A DNA stretch of 64,000 nt from SVQP01 sp045594705 (GTDB lineage: Bacteria; Bacillota; Clostridia; Oscillospirales; CAG-272). Under the pieces are notes generated by a model that was given only the letters and a program-made list of their open reading frames with translations, did not search any database and was not told the origin of the DNA. The stretch spans positions 4,455-68,454 of the forward strand of contig JAZNZB010000020.1 in the NCBI GenBank assembly GCA_045594705.1, written 5' to 3'. Each line of letters begins with the position of its first letter. Within the stretch, counting starts at the first letter, position 1. Below, in pieces: positions 24,405 to 32,242 of the stretch. Both the position numbers and the translations under genes were made by a program.

Positions 24405-25874
24405 TTAGTAATCGTAGCCGTATGCCTCGTAGATCTTTTTCAGAGCCTTATTGGTCTGCTTTTCGCTCTTGGTAATGTCTCTGGTGATAGAGGCACTCTT
24501 GCTGTTGAGCGCGGTCTGAGCGATGGATGCGCAAGGCAGGCCGTCGTTGTGGAAGTGGGTATAGCCAAAGTCGAATACTCTGTGACGGATGATGACGTCA
24601 ACCATCTCAGCGGACTCCTCGTCACGTGCGTTCTTGGACTTAGCAACCTTATCATACAGCGTATCGGATACCATGTAGTAAGAGGTGGAAGCCAGAACCT
24701 CCAGCATGTAGCCGGCGTCTGCCAGAGCCTCCTCGGAAAGGCTCTTGGGTACGCATGCGGTGGAAGCTGCGCCGTTGACAAAGCTCAGGTACTCTTCCTG
24801 CTTTTCATCATACTTGGGCTGAGGCAGGATACCGAATTCGTTCTCCATCTCGCGCAGACCCGTACCTGCGGACAGGTAGCCTGCAAAGAACAGTGCTCTG
24901 CCTGCCTTGAATACGTTGGTGGGCTCGGTGTACATGGAGTTGTTGGCCAGGTACTCCTGAACGGTCACGTGGAAGGACTGCTGAGTTACGATCAGCTCGT
25001 AGATCTTATCGTAGACGGTCTGCAGTCTGTCAGCGTTAGGCTGGTATACGGGCAGGTGATCCTCGTCAAAGGTGAACATGGTGCAGCCTGCGCCGAACCA
25101 GAAGTTGTAGTCACAGTCGAGCGACCAGCCTACAAGGCCGTAGAAGTCGTCGGTGTAAAGTACCTTACCGTCACCGTTGAGGTCACGGGTCTGGTCCTTG
25201 GTCATCAGCAGCATGTCGTCGATGGTCCAGGTGCCGTCTCTTGCATCCTGGTAAGGATACTCAAGGCTCTGCTCGTCGAACAGATTCTTGTTGAACATAA
25301 CGGCAGCGGTGATCATCATAGAGGAAGGCAGCAGGTCGCCGCAGACCACGAACATGTTGTCACCGAACATAAAGCCGTTCTTGCAGTCCTGGTCCCACCA
25401 GGGGTTGTCAAAGTTGACGTACTCCAGGTCGGTCAGGTTATACAGGTTGCCACTGGTACCAAGGTTGGTAGCAGCGTCTACCATGTGCTGGTATACGATG
25501 TGGTATTCACCACTGCCCGAGGTAACGTCGTTCTTGACCTTAGTGGAAAGTGCAGTGTAATCGGTCTCTGTGAGCGCATTGAGAGTCACGCCGTAGAAGT
25601 TTTGGATTTTGTCGTTTCTTCTGTAAACGGCGTCCTCCAGGGGATCGGATTTGTCCGGCTCTTCTGCACCCATATCGGTCTCATTCTGTGTAAGGATGTT
25701 GATCTCCTTGCCCTTCAGACCCTCGTTGGGCTCCAGATCGGCACTGACCCAGTTGGTCTCTTCCTCGGTGGAGGCATCGGTAGAGGTATCCTCATTCCCC
25801 GTCTCCGCACAAGCAGCGAACACACTGATCAGCATCAGGCCGCACAAAAGCATAGCTAAAAGCTTCTTGTACAT
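24405..25874 (-). CDS. Extracellular solute-binding lipoprotein 4
   Basis: A 489-aa lipoprotein, recent tandem duplicate of gene 3 with identical length, signal peptide and C-terminus (NKALKKIYEAYGYDY). Differences cluster in the middle, for example ALTETDYTALSTKVKNDVTSG against PLLELDYVALGDKVKNDVSSG, and YLSAGTGLREM against SLSDCTGFREM. These may be ligand-facing changes. It keeps the DLNGDGKVLYTDDFYGL loop and the KSKNARDEESAEMVD block. Leader DNA next to the ATG is also shared with gene 3, so the duplication included the regulatory region. It has its own promoter and a strong terminator, so it is monocistronic. Confidence 0.88.
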   Translation of the reverse strand: MYKKLLAMLLCGLMLISVFAACAETGNEDTSTDASTEEETNWVSADLEPNEGLKGKEINILTQNETDMGAEEPDKSDPLEDAVYRRNDKIQNFYGVTLNALTETDYTALSTKVKNDVTSGSGEYHIVYQHMVDAATNLGTSGNLYNLTDLEYVNFDNPWWDQDCKNGFMFGDNMFVVCGDLLPSSMMITAAVMFNKNLFDEQSLEYPYQDARDGTWTIDDMLLMTKDQTRDLNGDGKVLYTDDFYGLVGWSLDCDYNFWFGAGCTMFTFDEDHLPVYQPNADRLQTVYDKIYELIVTQQSFHVTVQEYLANNSMYTEPTNVFKAGRALFFAGYLSAGTGLREMENEFGILPQPKYDEKQEEYLSFVNGAASTACVPKSLSEEALADAGYMLEVLASTSYYMVSDTLYDKVAKSKNARDEESAEMVDVIIRHRVFDFGYTHFHNDGLPCASIAQTALNSKSASITRDITKSEKQTNKALKKIYEAYGYDY

Positions 25875-25919
25875 ACTTGTTTCCTTCTTTCATAATATTT
25901 TGCATAGGTATACATTTAC

Positions 25920-25948
25920 ATTCTACCACAAGAGGCTGTTCTTGTCAA
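25920..25948 (-). promoter_or_regulatory. Sigma-A promoter of solute-binding gene 4
   Basis: Minus-strand TTGACA (25943-25948) and TAGAAT (25920-25925), 17-bp spacer. Confidence 0.78.
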
Positions 25949-25996
25949 GAAAAATTTTCATCCCCGATTTTGTGCAGATTGACAAAGGCAAAAATC

Positions 25997-26022
25997 GAAG
26001 CCTGCACCGCGGTGCAGGCTTC
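25997..26022 (-). terminator. Terminator of solute-binding gene 5
   Basis: Perfect 12-bp arms GAAGCCTGCACC/GGTGCAGGCTTC with a 2-nt centre, followed on the minus strand by GATTTTTGCC. Confidence 0.85.
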
Positions 26023-26041
26023 TCTTCTTTGTTTCGTTTTA

Positions 26042-27514
26042 TCAGTCGTCGTAGCCGTAAGCCTCCAGAATCTTATCCAGTTCCTTTCGGGTATTCTTTT
26101 GCGAATTGGTCAGATCTCTGACGATCGAGGGACGCTTATCCTGCAGCGCAACCATGACAATATTGGAGCACGGCAGATTCTTGTGTGAGAAATGCAGATA
26201 ACCGAAATCAAAGACTTTGTGACGGATGATGATGTCCACCATTTCGGCAGACTCCTCGTCGCGCGCGTTCTTGGACTTGGCGATCACGTCGTACAGCGTA
26301 TCCGTTACCATATAGTAAGACGAGGACGCCAGCGCCTCCATCATAAAGCCGGTGGTCTCCAGCTTTTGCTCGGACAGGCTGACGGGGACGATCGCGATGC
26401 TTGCAGCCGCGTTGACAAAGCCGAGATAATCCTTTTGCGATTCGTCATACTTGGGCTGCGGCAGGATGCCGTAGTCGTCGATCATGTCACGCAGATTGGT
26501 GGTGATGGACAGATTGGTGGGAAACAGCAGCGCGCGTCCGTCACGGAACACCTCAATGGTGCCGAAATACAGATTGTTGTCCTTGAGATACTCGTTATAG
26601 GTCAGATGGTAGGTATCGGGAGAAAGCAGCAGCGCGGAGGTCTTCTCGTAGATCGACTGCAGCTTATCGGTGTCGGGGGCAAAGGTGGGAATATGCTGAT
26701 CATCGTAGGTGAACATGGTCGCGCCCGCACCGTAAAAGAAGTTATAATCGCAGTCCAGTGCCCAAGAGGTAATGCCGAAGAAATCGTCGGTATACAAAAT
26801 CTTGCCGTCACCGTTAAGGTCCTTGGCCTGGTCCTTGATCATTCCCTGCATATCGTCCATGGTCCACGTGCCTGCTCTGGCGTCGTCGTAGGGGTATTCC
26901 CAGCCGCGCTCATCAAACAGGTTCTTGTTGAACAGCACCGAGCCCGTGATCAGCTGCGTCGTGGGGATCAGGTCGCCGCAGGCCATCATCATATGATCGC
27001 CGATGGCAAGACCGTTCTTGCAGTCCTGGTCCCACCAGGTCTGATCAAAGTCCACGAACTCCAGCTCGGACAGATCGTACAAATAGCCGCCCAGGGCGAG
27101 ATTGTACGCAGCGTTGCCCATATGCTGATACACCAGATTGAATTCACCCGTTCCCGCAGCCGTATCGTTCTTGATCGCATCCGCGATCACGTCAAGGCTG
27201 GGCTCGTCGGCATTATTGAATTTGATCCCGTATTCTGTCTGCAGTCGGTCGTTTCTGCGGTACACCGCATCCTCAAGCGGATCGGACGAATTCTCCTCCG
27301 GACCAATATCATATCTGCTTTGCGCCAAAATGACGAACTCCTGCCCCGCAAGCGGCGTTTCAAGCTTGGAGGGATCCAGCGTCTCTGCAACCCATTGCTC
27401 TTTTTCCTCGGTTATCTCCGAGGACTGCTGCTCGTTTTCCCCTTGCGCGCAGCCCGCAAGCAAGCCCACAAGCATCAAAGCACTCAAAAGAAAACACAAA
27501 ATTCTGTCTTTCAT
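26042..27514 (-). CDS. Extracellular solute-binding lipoprotein 5
   Basis: A 490-aa paralogue of genes 3, 4 and 6. The lipobox is LLAGC. Kept features: GQEFVILAQSRYDIG, SDPLEDAVYRRNDRLQTEYGI, VDFDQTWWDQDCKNGL, DLNGDGKILYTDDFFGI, GRALLFPTNLS, YGILPQPKYDESQKDYLGFVN and KSKNARDEESAEMVDIIIRHKVFDFGY. It is clearly diverged from the 3/4 pair over most of the chain, yet this last block is unchanged. Two ATGs lie together; 27514 is preferred because GAGG is 6 nt upstream, whereas it is only 3 nt from the one at 27517. It is monocistronic, with promoter and terminator. Confidence 0.88.
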   Translation of the reverse strand: MKDRILCFLLSALMLVGLLAGCAQGENEQQSSEITEEKEQWVAETLDPSKLETPLAGQEFVILAQSRYDIGPEENSSDPLEDAVYRRNDRLQTEYGIKFNNADEPSLDVIADAIKNDTAAGTGEFNLVYQHMGNAAYNLALGGYLYDLSELEFVDFDQTWWDQDCKNGLAIGDHMMMACGDLIPTTQLITGSVLFNKNLFDERGWEYPYDDARAGTWTMDDMQGMIKDQAKDLNGDGKILYTDDFFGITSWALDCDYNFFYGAGATMFTYDDQHIPTFAPDTDKLQSIYEKTSALLLSPDTYHLTYNEYLKDNNLYFGTIEVFRDGRALLFPTNLSITTNLRDMIDDYGILPQPKYDESQKDYLGFVNAAASIAIVPVSLSEQKLETTGFMMEALASSSYYMVTDTLYDVIAKSKNARDEESAEMVDIIIRHKVFDFGYLHFSHKNLPCSNIVMVALQDKRPSIVRDLTNSQKNTRKELDKILEAYGYDD

Positions 27515-27548
27515 CATAAACCTCACTGTTTTCGGTATTTATACGAAT

Positions 27549-27577
27549 ATCATATCACATACCTTGCCATCTGTCAA
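27549..27577 (-). promoter_or_regulatory. Sigma-A promoter of solute-binding gene 5
   Basis: Minus-strand TTGACA (27572-27577) and TATGAT (27549-27554), 17-bp spacer. The first two bases of the -35 are also the end of the terminator stem of gene 6. Confidence 0.78.
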
Positions 27578-27609
27578 GAGAGCCGGGTCATGTGTGACCC
27601 GGCTCTCTT
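27576..27609 (-). terminator. Terminator hairpin of solute-binding gene 6, fused to the next promoter
   Basis: Perfect 15-bp arms AAGAGAGCCGGGTCA/TGACCCGGCTCTCTT with a 4-nt loop, 22 bp past the stop at 27632. Instead of a U-run the stem runs straight into TTGACA, the -35 of gene 5. Confidence 0.75.
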
Positions 27610-27631
27610 TATATTTGATTTATTCGGTTGA

Positions 27632-29113
27632 TCAATCGTAGCCGTAAGCTCTCAGAATCTTCTTGAGTTCGTTTCTGGTTCTTCTTTCGGAGTTGGTGAT
27701 CTCCTTGACGATCGAGGTTCTGTTTGCCTGCAGCGCGGTCTGTGCAACGTTGAAGCAGGGGAAATCCTGACCGGAGAAATGCGAATAGCCAAAGTCAAAC
27801 ACCTTGTGACGGATGATGATATCCACCATTTGTGCAGATTCCTCATCACGAGCGTTCTTGGACTTGGCCACAACGTCGTAAAGGGTATCCGTGGTCATGT
27901 GATAGGATGCGGACGCCAGTGCTTCCATCATAAAGCCTGCGACCTCCAGATTGGCATCACTCAGGCTGCCCGGCACGCACGCCATGCTTGCGCTGCCGTT
28001 GACAAAGCCGAGGTAATCCTCCTGCTTTTCGTCATACTTGGGGTTGGGCAGGATGCCGTAGTCGTCCACCATATCACGCAAAGAGGTGGTGGTGGACAGG
28101 TAGGTCGGGAAGAACAGTGCTCTGCCGTCTCTGAATACGTCGATGGTCTTGTTGTACATGCCCGGATCTGTTTCGAACTGTGCCCAGATCACGTGGAAGG
28201 AATTCTGCGTAATCAGCAGTGCGTAGATCTTTTCGTAAATTGCCTGCAATCTGTCGGTGTCGGGATCAAATACGGGCAGGTGGTCCTCATCGTAGGAGAA
28301 CATGGTCGCGCCCGAGCCGAAGAACAGATTGAAGTCCGCGTCTGCCGCCCATGCGGTCACACCGAAGAAATCGTCATCGTGGAAGATCTTGCCGTCACCG
28401 TTGAGGTCCTTGGTCTGATCCTTGGTCAGCTCCAGCATATCGTCCATGGTCCAGTTCCCTTCCCGTGCGTCCTCGTAGGGGTAATCCCAGCCGTTGCGGT
28501 CGAACAGGTTCTTGTTAAACAGAACCGTTGCGGTGATCAGCATCGTCGAGGGCAGCAGGTCGCCGCACACCATCATCATGCTGTCGCCGATGACAAAGCC
28601 CTTCTTGCAATCCTGGTCCCACCACTCGTTATCAAAATTGACGTATTCCAGATCGGTCAGGTTATACAGATAATTGCCGGGAGCCAAGCTGCGCGCTGCC
28701 TCGATCATGTGCTGATACACGATGTGGAATTCACCCGTGCCCGCGGTCACGTCGTTTTTGACGTTGGTGGAAATGATATTGAAATCGGACTGATACTGAT
28801 TGTTGAATTCAATGCCCAGCTCAGCCTTGAGCTTGTCGTCTCTTCTGTAAACGGCATCCTCAAGCGGGTCGGACGAGTTTTCCTCGGGGCTGATATCGTA
28901 CTTATTGTACGCCAGAATATTGACCTGCTGTCCACGCAGGCTGACACTCAGCTTCTCGGGATCCAGCTCAGGGTTCATCCAATACGTTTCCTCTTCGGTA
29001 ACGCCCTGGGAGCCTTCCGGGGTCTCTCCCTGATCGGGCTTATCCACGCAGCCTGCAAGCACAGCAAGCAGCATAAGCATACCGAGAAGGATGCATATGA
29101 GTCTGATCTTCAT
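27632..29113 (-). CDS. Extracellular solute-binding lipoprotein 6
   Basis: A 493-aa paralogue of genes 3-5 (lipobox VLAGC; acidic linker DKPDQGETPEGSQGVTEEE). Kept blocks: GQQVNILAYNKYDIS, SDPLEDAVYRRDDKLKAELGIEFN, LEYVNFDNEWWDQDCKKGF, DLNGDGKIFHDDDFFGV, GRALFFPTYLS, YGILPNPKYDEKQEDYLGFVN and KSKNARDEESAQMVDIIIRHKVFDFGYSHF. ATG at 29113 is 8 nt after GAGAGG; an in-frame TTG two codons upstream is less likely. Its own promoter lies at 29148-29176, close to the end of the four-gene membrane-protein operon. Confidence 0.88.
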   Translation of the reverse strand: MKIRLICILLGMLMLLAVLAGCVDKPDQGETPEGSQGVTEEETYWMNPELDPEKLSVSLRGQQVNILAYNKYDISPEENSSDPLEDAVYRRDDKLKAELGIEFNNQYQSDFNIISTNVKNDVTAGTGEFHIVYQHMIEAARSLAPGNYLYNLTDLEYVNFDNEWWDQDCKKGFVIGDSMMMVCGDLLPSTMLITATVLFNKNLFDRNGWDYPYEDAREGNWTMDDMLELTKDQTKDLNGDGKIFHDDDFFGVTAWAADADFNLFFGSGATMFSYDEDHLPVFDPDTDRLQAIYEKIYALLITQNSFHVIWAQFETDPGMYNKTIDVFRDGRALFFPTYLSTTTSLRDMVDDYGILPNPKYDEKQEDYLGFVNGSASMACVPGSLSDANLEVAGFMMEALASASYHMTTDTLYDVVAKSKNARDEESAQMVDIIIRHKVFDFGYSHFSGQDFPCFNVAQTALQANRTSIVKEITNSERRTRNELKKILRAYGYD

Positions 29114-29147
29114 TTGCAAAACCTCTCTTTAGTATAGAATTACCTGT

Positions 29148-29176
29148 ATTTTACCACTTTCACCCGAAATTGTCAA
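29148..29176 (-). promoter_or_regulatory. Sigma-A promoter of solute-binding gene 6
   Basis: Minus-strand TTGACA (29171-29176) and TAAAAT (29148-29153), 17-bp spacer. No terminator is seen between this and the stop at 29189. Confidence 0.78.
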
Positions 29177-29188
29177 GTCATATTGGCT

Positions 29189-30697
29189 TCATTCTGCTTT
29201 TTTCTGTGCTTTGCGTCGGATCAGGCGTCTGATCAGAAGGGTCAGAACGACCACGATCGCGATCGCTGCCACCACAGCCAAAAGTCCCGGAAGAACGGAC
29301 ATGACCGCGAATAAGAGAATGAAGAAAATCATACCGATGCCCGTGGTCTCGATCGGATTTTTCCACTTGCACAGCGTCACAGTATAGGCGCGCGTGGGTG
29401 TGGATCGCTCTGGCAGCGTGTATCCGTTCCGATCCTTTTTGTAGTCGTCGATCGAGACGCTGTTTTCCTCATCGGTCATGATCTTTTGCTTGGTATTGAT
29501 CCTGACCGTGTATTTTCCTACCGTTTTCCAATCAAATCCACCGTGGAAATGATAGGTGAAGGTGGCTGCCTTGGGGCTGTAATAGTCCATGACGTCGGGA
29601 TACACCGGTAAAGTAATGGAATTGACCGTACTCTCGCCTGCGCCCAGCGTGACGTCATAGGTAAGAAAGCACTGCAGATTGGACGTGACGTCCAGCTCGA
29701 CAGACACGCGGTGGCCCTGCTGCTTGCTATATCCCAGCAGGCAGCTGTCCTCCATGTGGCAATAGTCCATCATGTCCAGCACGGCGTTGTACCAATCGTG
29801 CTCGGAAATGCCTGCATTCGGGTCGTACTCGCTCATGGCAAGCTCGCCAAAGGTGATGCTTTTCTTGTCAACAACGCGCACACCGGCACCCTGGACGCGT
29901 TTGCCGTCGTCCAGCAGCTTCCAATTCACTTCTCCGACGTCCTCGCCCAGCACGTACAGCGTCACAAGCGAATCCTCCGAAACGCGCACGCGCAATCTTG
30001 GCGTTCCGCTTTCCTCAAGCACGTTGACGTTGCGATCGGAAAAGATCAGCGTGCGGGATGCGTCGTACTCAAAGGGAGCGGTCATGTCGTAATAAAAGTA
30101 CCCGTCCTCGTCAAGCTCGGAATAGGGCTGATAAGTATATACCGTGACAGGCAGATCGGGCGACAGGAGTGCATGCCCCGCATAGGAGTCGTGCAATTCC
30201 TCGGCATACTCACGGGGATCGTAGCCGTTATAGCCGGTCCGATAGCCCTGCGGAAAGGACGTCCATACGTGACGCAGCTCGGGCGTGATACGCTCGCCAT
30301 CCAGCTCGACCGTGTAAAGTGCGGTGCGCTGTGCGCTCGTTGCACTCCTCTCTGCATACGAGGGCAGATCCCCCGCAGCAAACATCATTTTTACCGTTTG
30401 CTCGGTGTCGGTGGGGTTGGAAAAGGTATAATCCAGGCGCAGCGTTGAGGAATACGACTCCAAGATCTCCGATTCGTCAAATTCATCTGCCGGCAGCTCG
30501 GGGATATCGTAGGTCAGCGCCAGGCTGTCCATGCAGAGCTGACTCTTGCGCCCCTCTGGGAAGACACCAAAGACGTCTATACCGGGCTCAGGCTCCAGCG
30601 ACGACATGGCAGACACGGGCAGGACGGCCAAGGCGCACAGCAAAATTGCCATCGCGCCTGCAGCCGGGTGCTTGAAAAATTTTTGATATCGATTCAT
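29189..30697 (-). CDS. Signal-peptide/membrane-anchored protein, unknown four-member family, member 1
   Basis: A 502-aa protein, function not recognised. N-terminal signal peptide (AILLCALAVLPVSA, residues about 16-31), a large all-beta-looking extracytoplasmic part, then a C-terminal hydrophobic hairpin (GMIFFILLFAVMSVLPGLLAVV...VVVLTLLI) and a basic tail. Motifs shared with its three neighbours: FSNPTDTEQT (near 85), ELRHVW, LYVLGEDVGEVNW, KSITFGELAMSEYDPNAGISEHDWYNAV, LGAGES...LPVYPD and TLCKWKNP just before the membrane. The start at 30697 is chosen for GGAGG upstream. It is the last gene of the operon (60 bp after member 2). Confidence 0.82.
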   Translation of the reverse strand: MNRYQKFFKHPAAGAMAILLCALAVLPVSAMSSLEPEPGIDVFGVFPEGRKSQLCMDSLALTYDIPELPADEFDESEILESYSSTLRLDYTFSNPTDTEQTVKMMFAAGDLPSYAERSATSAQRTALYTVELDGERITPELRHVWTSFPQGYRTGYNGYDPREYAEELHDSYAGHALLSPDLPVTVYTYQPYSELDEDGYFYYDMTAPFEYDASRTLIFSDRNVNVLEESGTPRLRVRVSEDSLVTLYVLGEDVGEVNWKLLDDGKRVQGAGVRVVDKKSITFGELAMSEYDPNAGISEHDWYNAVLDMMDYCHMEDSCLLGYSKQQGHRVSVELDVTSNLQCFLTYDVTLGAGESTVNSITLPVYPDVMDYYSPKAATFTYHFHGGFDWKTVGKYTVRINTKQKIMTDEENSVSIDDYKKDRNGYTLPERSTPTRAYTVTLCKWKNPIETTGIGMIFFILLFAVMSVLPGLLAVVAAIAIVVVLTLLIRRLIRRKAQKKAE

Positions 30698-30757
30698 AAA
30701 TTGTCCTCCGATTCGTTTAGCCTTCATCAATCAGGACAGGATTCTTCCGTTTTGGTT

Positions 30758-32242
30758 TCACTCTTGCTGCATTTTTTTGCGTTTTTTGCGCTTGATGATC
30801 GCACGGACAATCAAAATCACAATCGCGACGGGCAGCGCAACGGCAAGCACCGGGACCAGCACGACGATCAGGATCAACACAATCATCAGCACCGAATAGG
30901 CATTGAATACGCGCTTGGGATTTTCCGTGGAGCTGAGCGTAAACACCAGATCCCGCTCGGGCAGACCGTCAAGGTGCAGCTCGTAGCCCGCCTCGGTCTT
31001 GGTCCACTCCCCCGGAGCTATGCTAAACTCTCCCTTTCGTTCCTTGACCATGACGTACGGCGTGTTGACGTAAATATCCAACGTGCCGAACTCCTTCCAG
31101 AGCGAGGCGGGCGAGGTCAGATATTCATAGACGTAGATCGGAACGTCGTACCCTCCGTCAATATTCGGATAAAGCGGGGCTTTTACGGTATTGGTCAAAC
31201 GCTCACCCGGTGCGAGCGTGATCTGATACTCGTACCATTGCAAAAGATTCCCGGAAATATCCCAGTCGTTCACGACACCGCCATACAGACCGATCGGCTT
31301 ACCCGACTGCTCCAGCTGCGCCACAACTGCATTGAACCAATCGTGCGCCGCGATCCCCGACGCGGGATCATAGGCTTGCATGGCAAGCTCGCCAAAGGTG
31401 GTGCTTGTCTTGTCCACCACGCTCATACTGCCCTCGATCCGCGTTTCCAGGGAGCCGTTTTCATAAAACTCCCATTCCAAGGTCCCGACGTCCTCGCCAA
31501 ACACGTACACCGTGATTTCGGGATCGGACAGGTGCACGGAAGCAAAGCCCGCATTTCCGCTCTCATCAGAGCTGTATCCGCTCATATGCTCCAGCATAAA
31601 GCGCGTCTTTTCCAATGCTCCGTCAAAATACGTAGCCGCACGCGCCGCGCGGTAGGTCTCACGGTCCACGCCGCTGACGCTGTAGGTGTAGATATATACG
31701 GGAAAATCAAAGGTCAAAAAGCTGTCGGTACGGTAATCGCTGTACAGCTTCGCCATTTCCTCGGCAGGGTCAAAATCATAAAGCGATCCGCCCCAATAGC
31801 TGTGCCGAACCACGGTATCCACGTCTGCTCCGTTGACCTGTGCTCCGTATTTGGAAGCATTGTCGGGGGTGACGTATTCTCCCAGCTCGGAATTGTAAAA
31901 TTCTGCGTAATAGGGGTTGATGCCAAACGGAAACAGCAGATTTGCCGTGACCGTCATGTCACTTGGATTATAAAAGGTATACTCTGCCGTCACGCTTGCA
32001 TCATAATCCAGAAATTCTTGGGCGCTGCTAAAGTGATTTACGGGAAATTCCGCAATATCAAAGGTCAGCGTTTCGTGCTCGACCACCAACGGACATTCCC
32101 CATCGGTGACCAGCACACCCGAAGCGTTGACGCCCTCCCAATACGACTGCGCGGAATTGGCGGACGCGGGCAGGATGGCAAGCAGGCACAGAAGTGCGGC
32201 TAAGAGAGCCGTGAAAGCCGCTTTGATTTGCTTACTCTTCAT
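30758..32242 (-). CDS. Signal-peptide/membrane-anchored protein, unknown family, member 2
   Basis: A 494-aa paralogue of members 1, 3 and 4. Signal peptide LAALLCLLAILPASA. Shared motifs: FYNPSDMTVTANLLFPFG, VVRHSYWGG, VYVFGEDVGTLEW, KTSTTFGELAMQAYDPASGIAAHDWFNAVV and TLAPGERLTNTVKAPLYPN. The C-terminal part is a very hydrophobic segment (SVLMIVLILIVVLVPVLAVALPVAIVILIV) and a Lys/Arg tail (KRKKRKKMQQE). The NP(T/S)D plus FPFG pattern recalls beta-sandwich adhesion/VIT-like domains, but this is only resemblance. Its start overlaps the end of member 3 by 11 bp. Confidence 0.82.
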   Translation of the reverse strand: MKSKQIKAAFTALLAALLCLLAILPASANSAQSYWEGVNASGVLVTDGECPLVVEHETLTFDIAEFPVNHFSSAQEFLDYDASVTAEYTFYNPSDMTVTANLLFPFGINPYYAEFYNSELGEYVTPDNASKYGAQVNGADVDTVVRHSYWGGSLYDFDPAEEMAKLYSDYRTDSFLTFDFPVYIYTYSVSGVDRETYRAARAATYFDGALEKTRFMLEHMSGYSSDESGNAGFASVHLSDPEITVYVFGEDVGTLEWEFYENGSLETRIEGSMSVVDKTSTTFGELAMQAYDPASGIAAHDWFNAVVAQLEQSGKPIGLYGGVVNDWDISGNLLQWYEYQITLAPGERLTNTVKAPLYPNIDGGYDVPIYVYEYLTSPASLWKEFGTLDIYVNTPYVMVKERKGEFSIAPGEWTKTEAGYELHLDGLPERDLVFTLSSTENPKRVFNAYSVLMIVLILIVVLVPVLAVALPVAIVILIVRAIIKRKKRKKMQQE

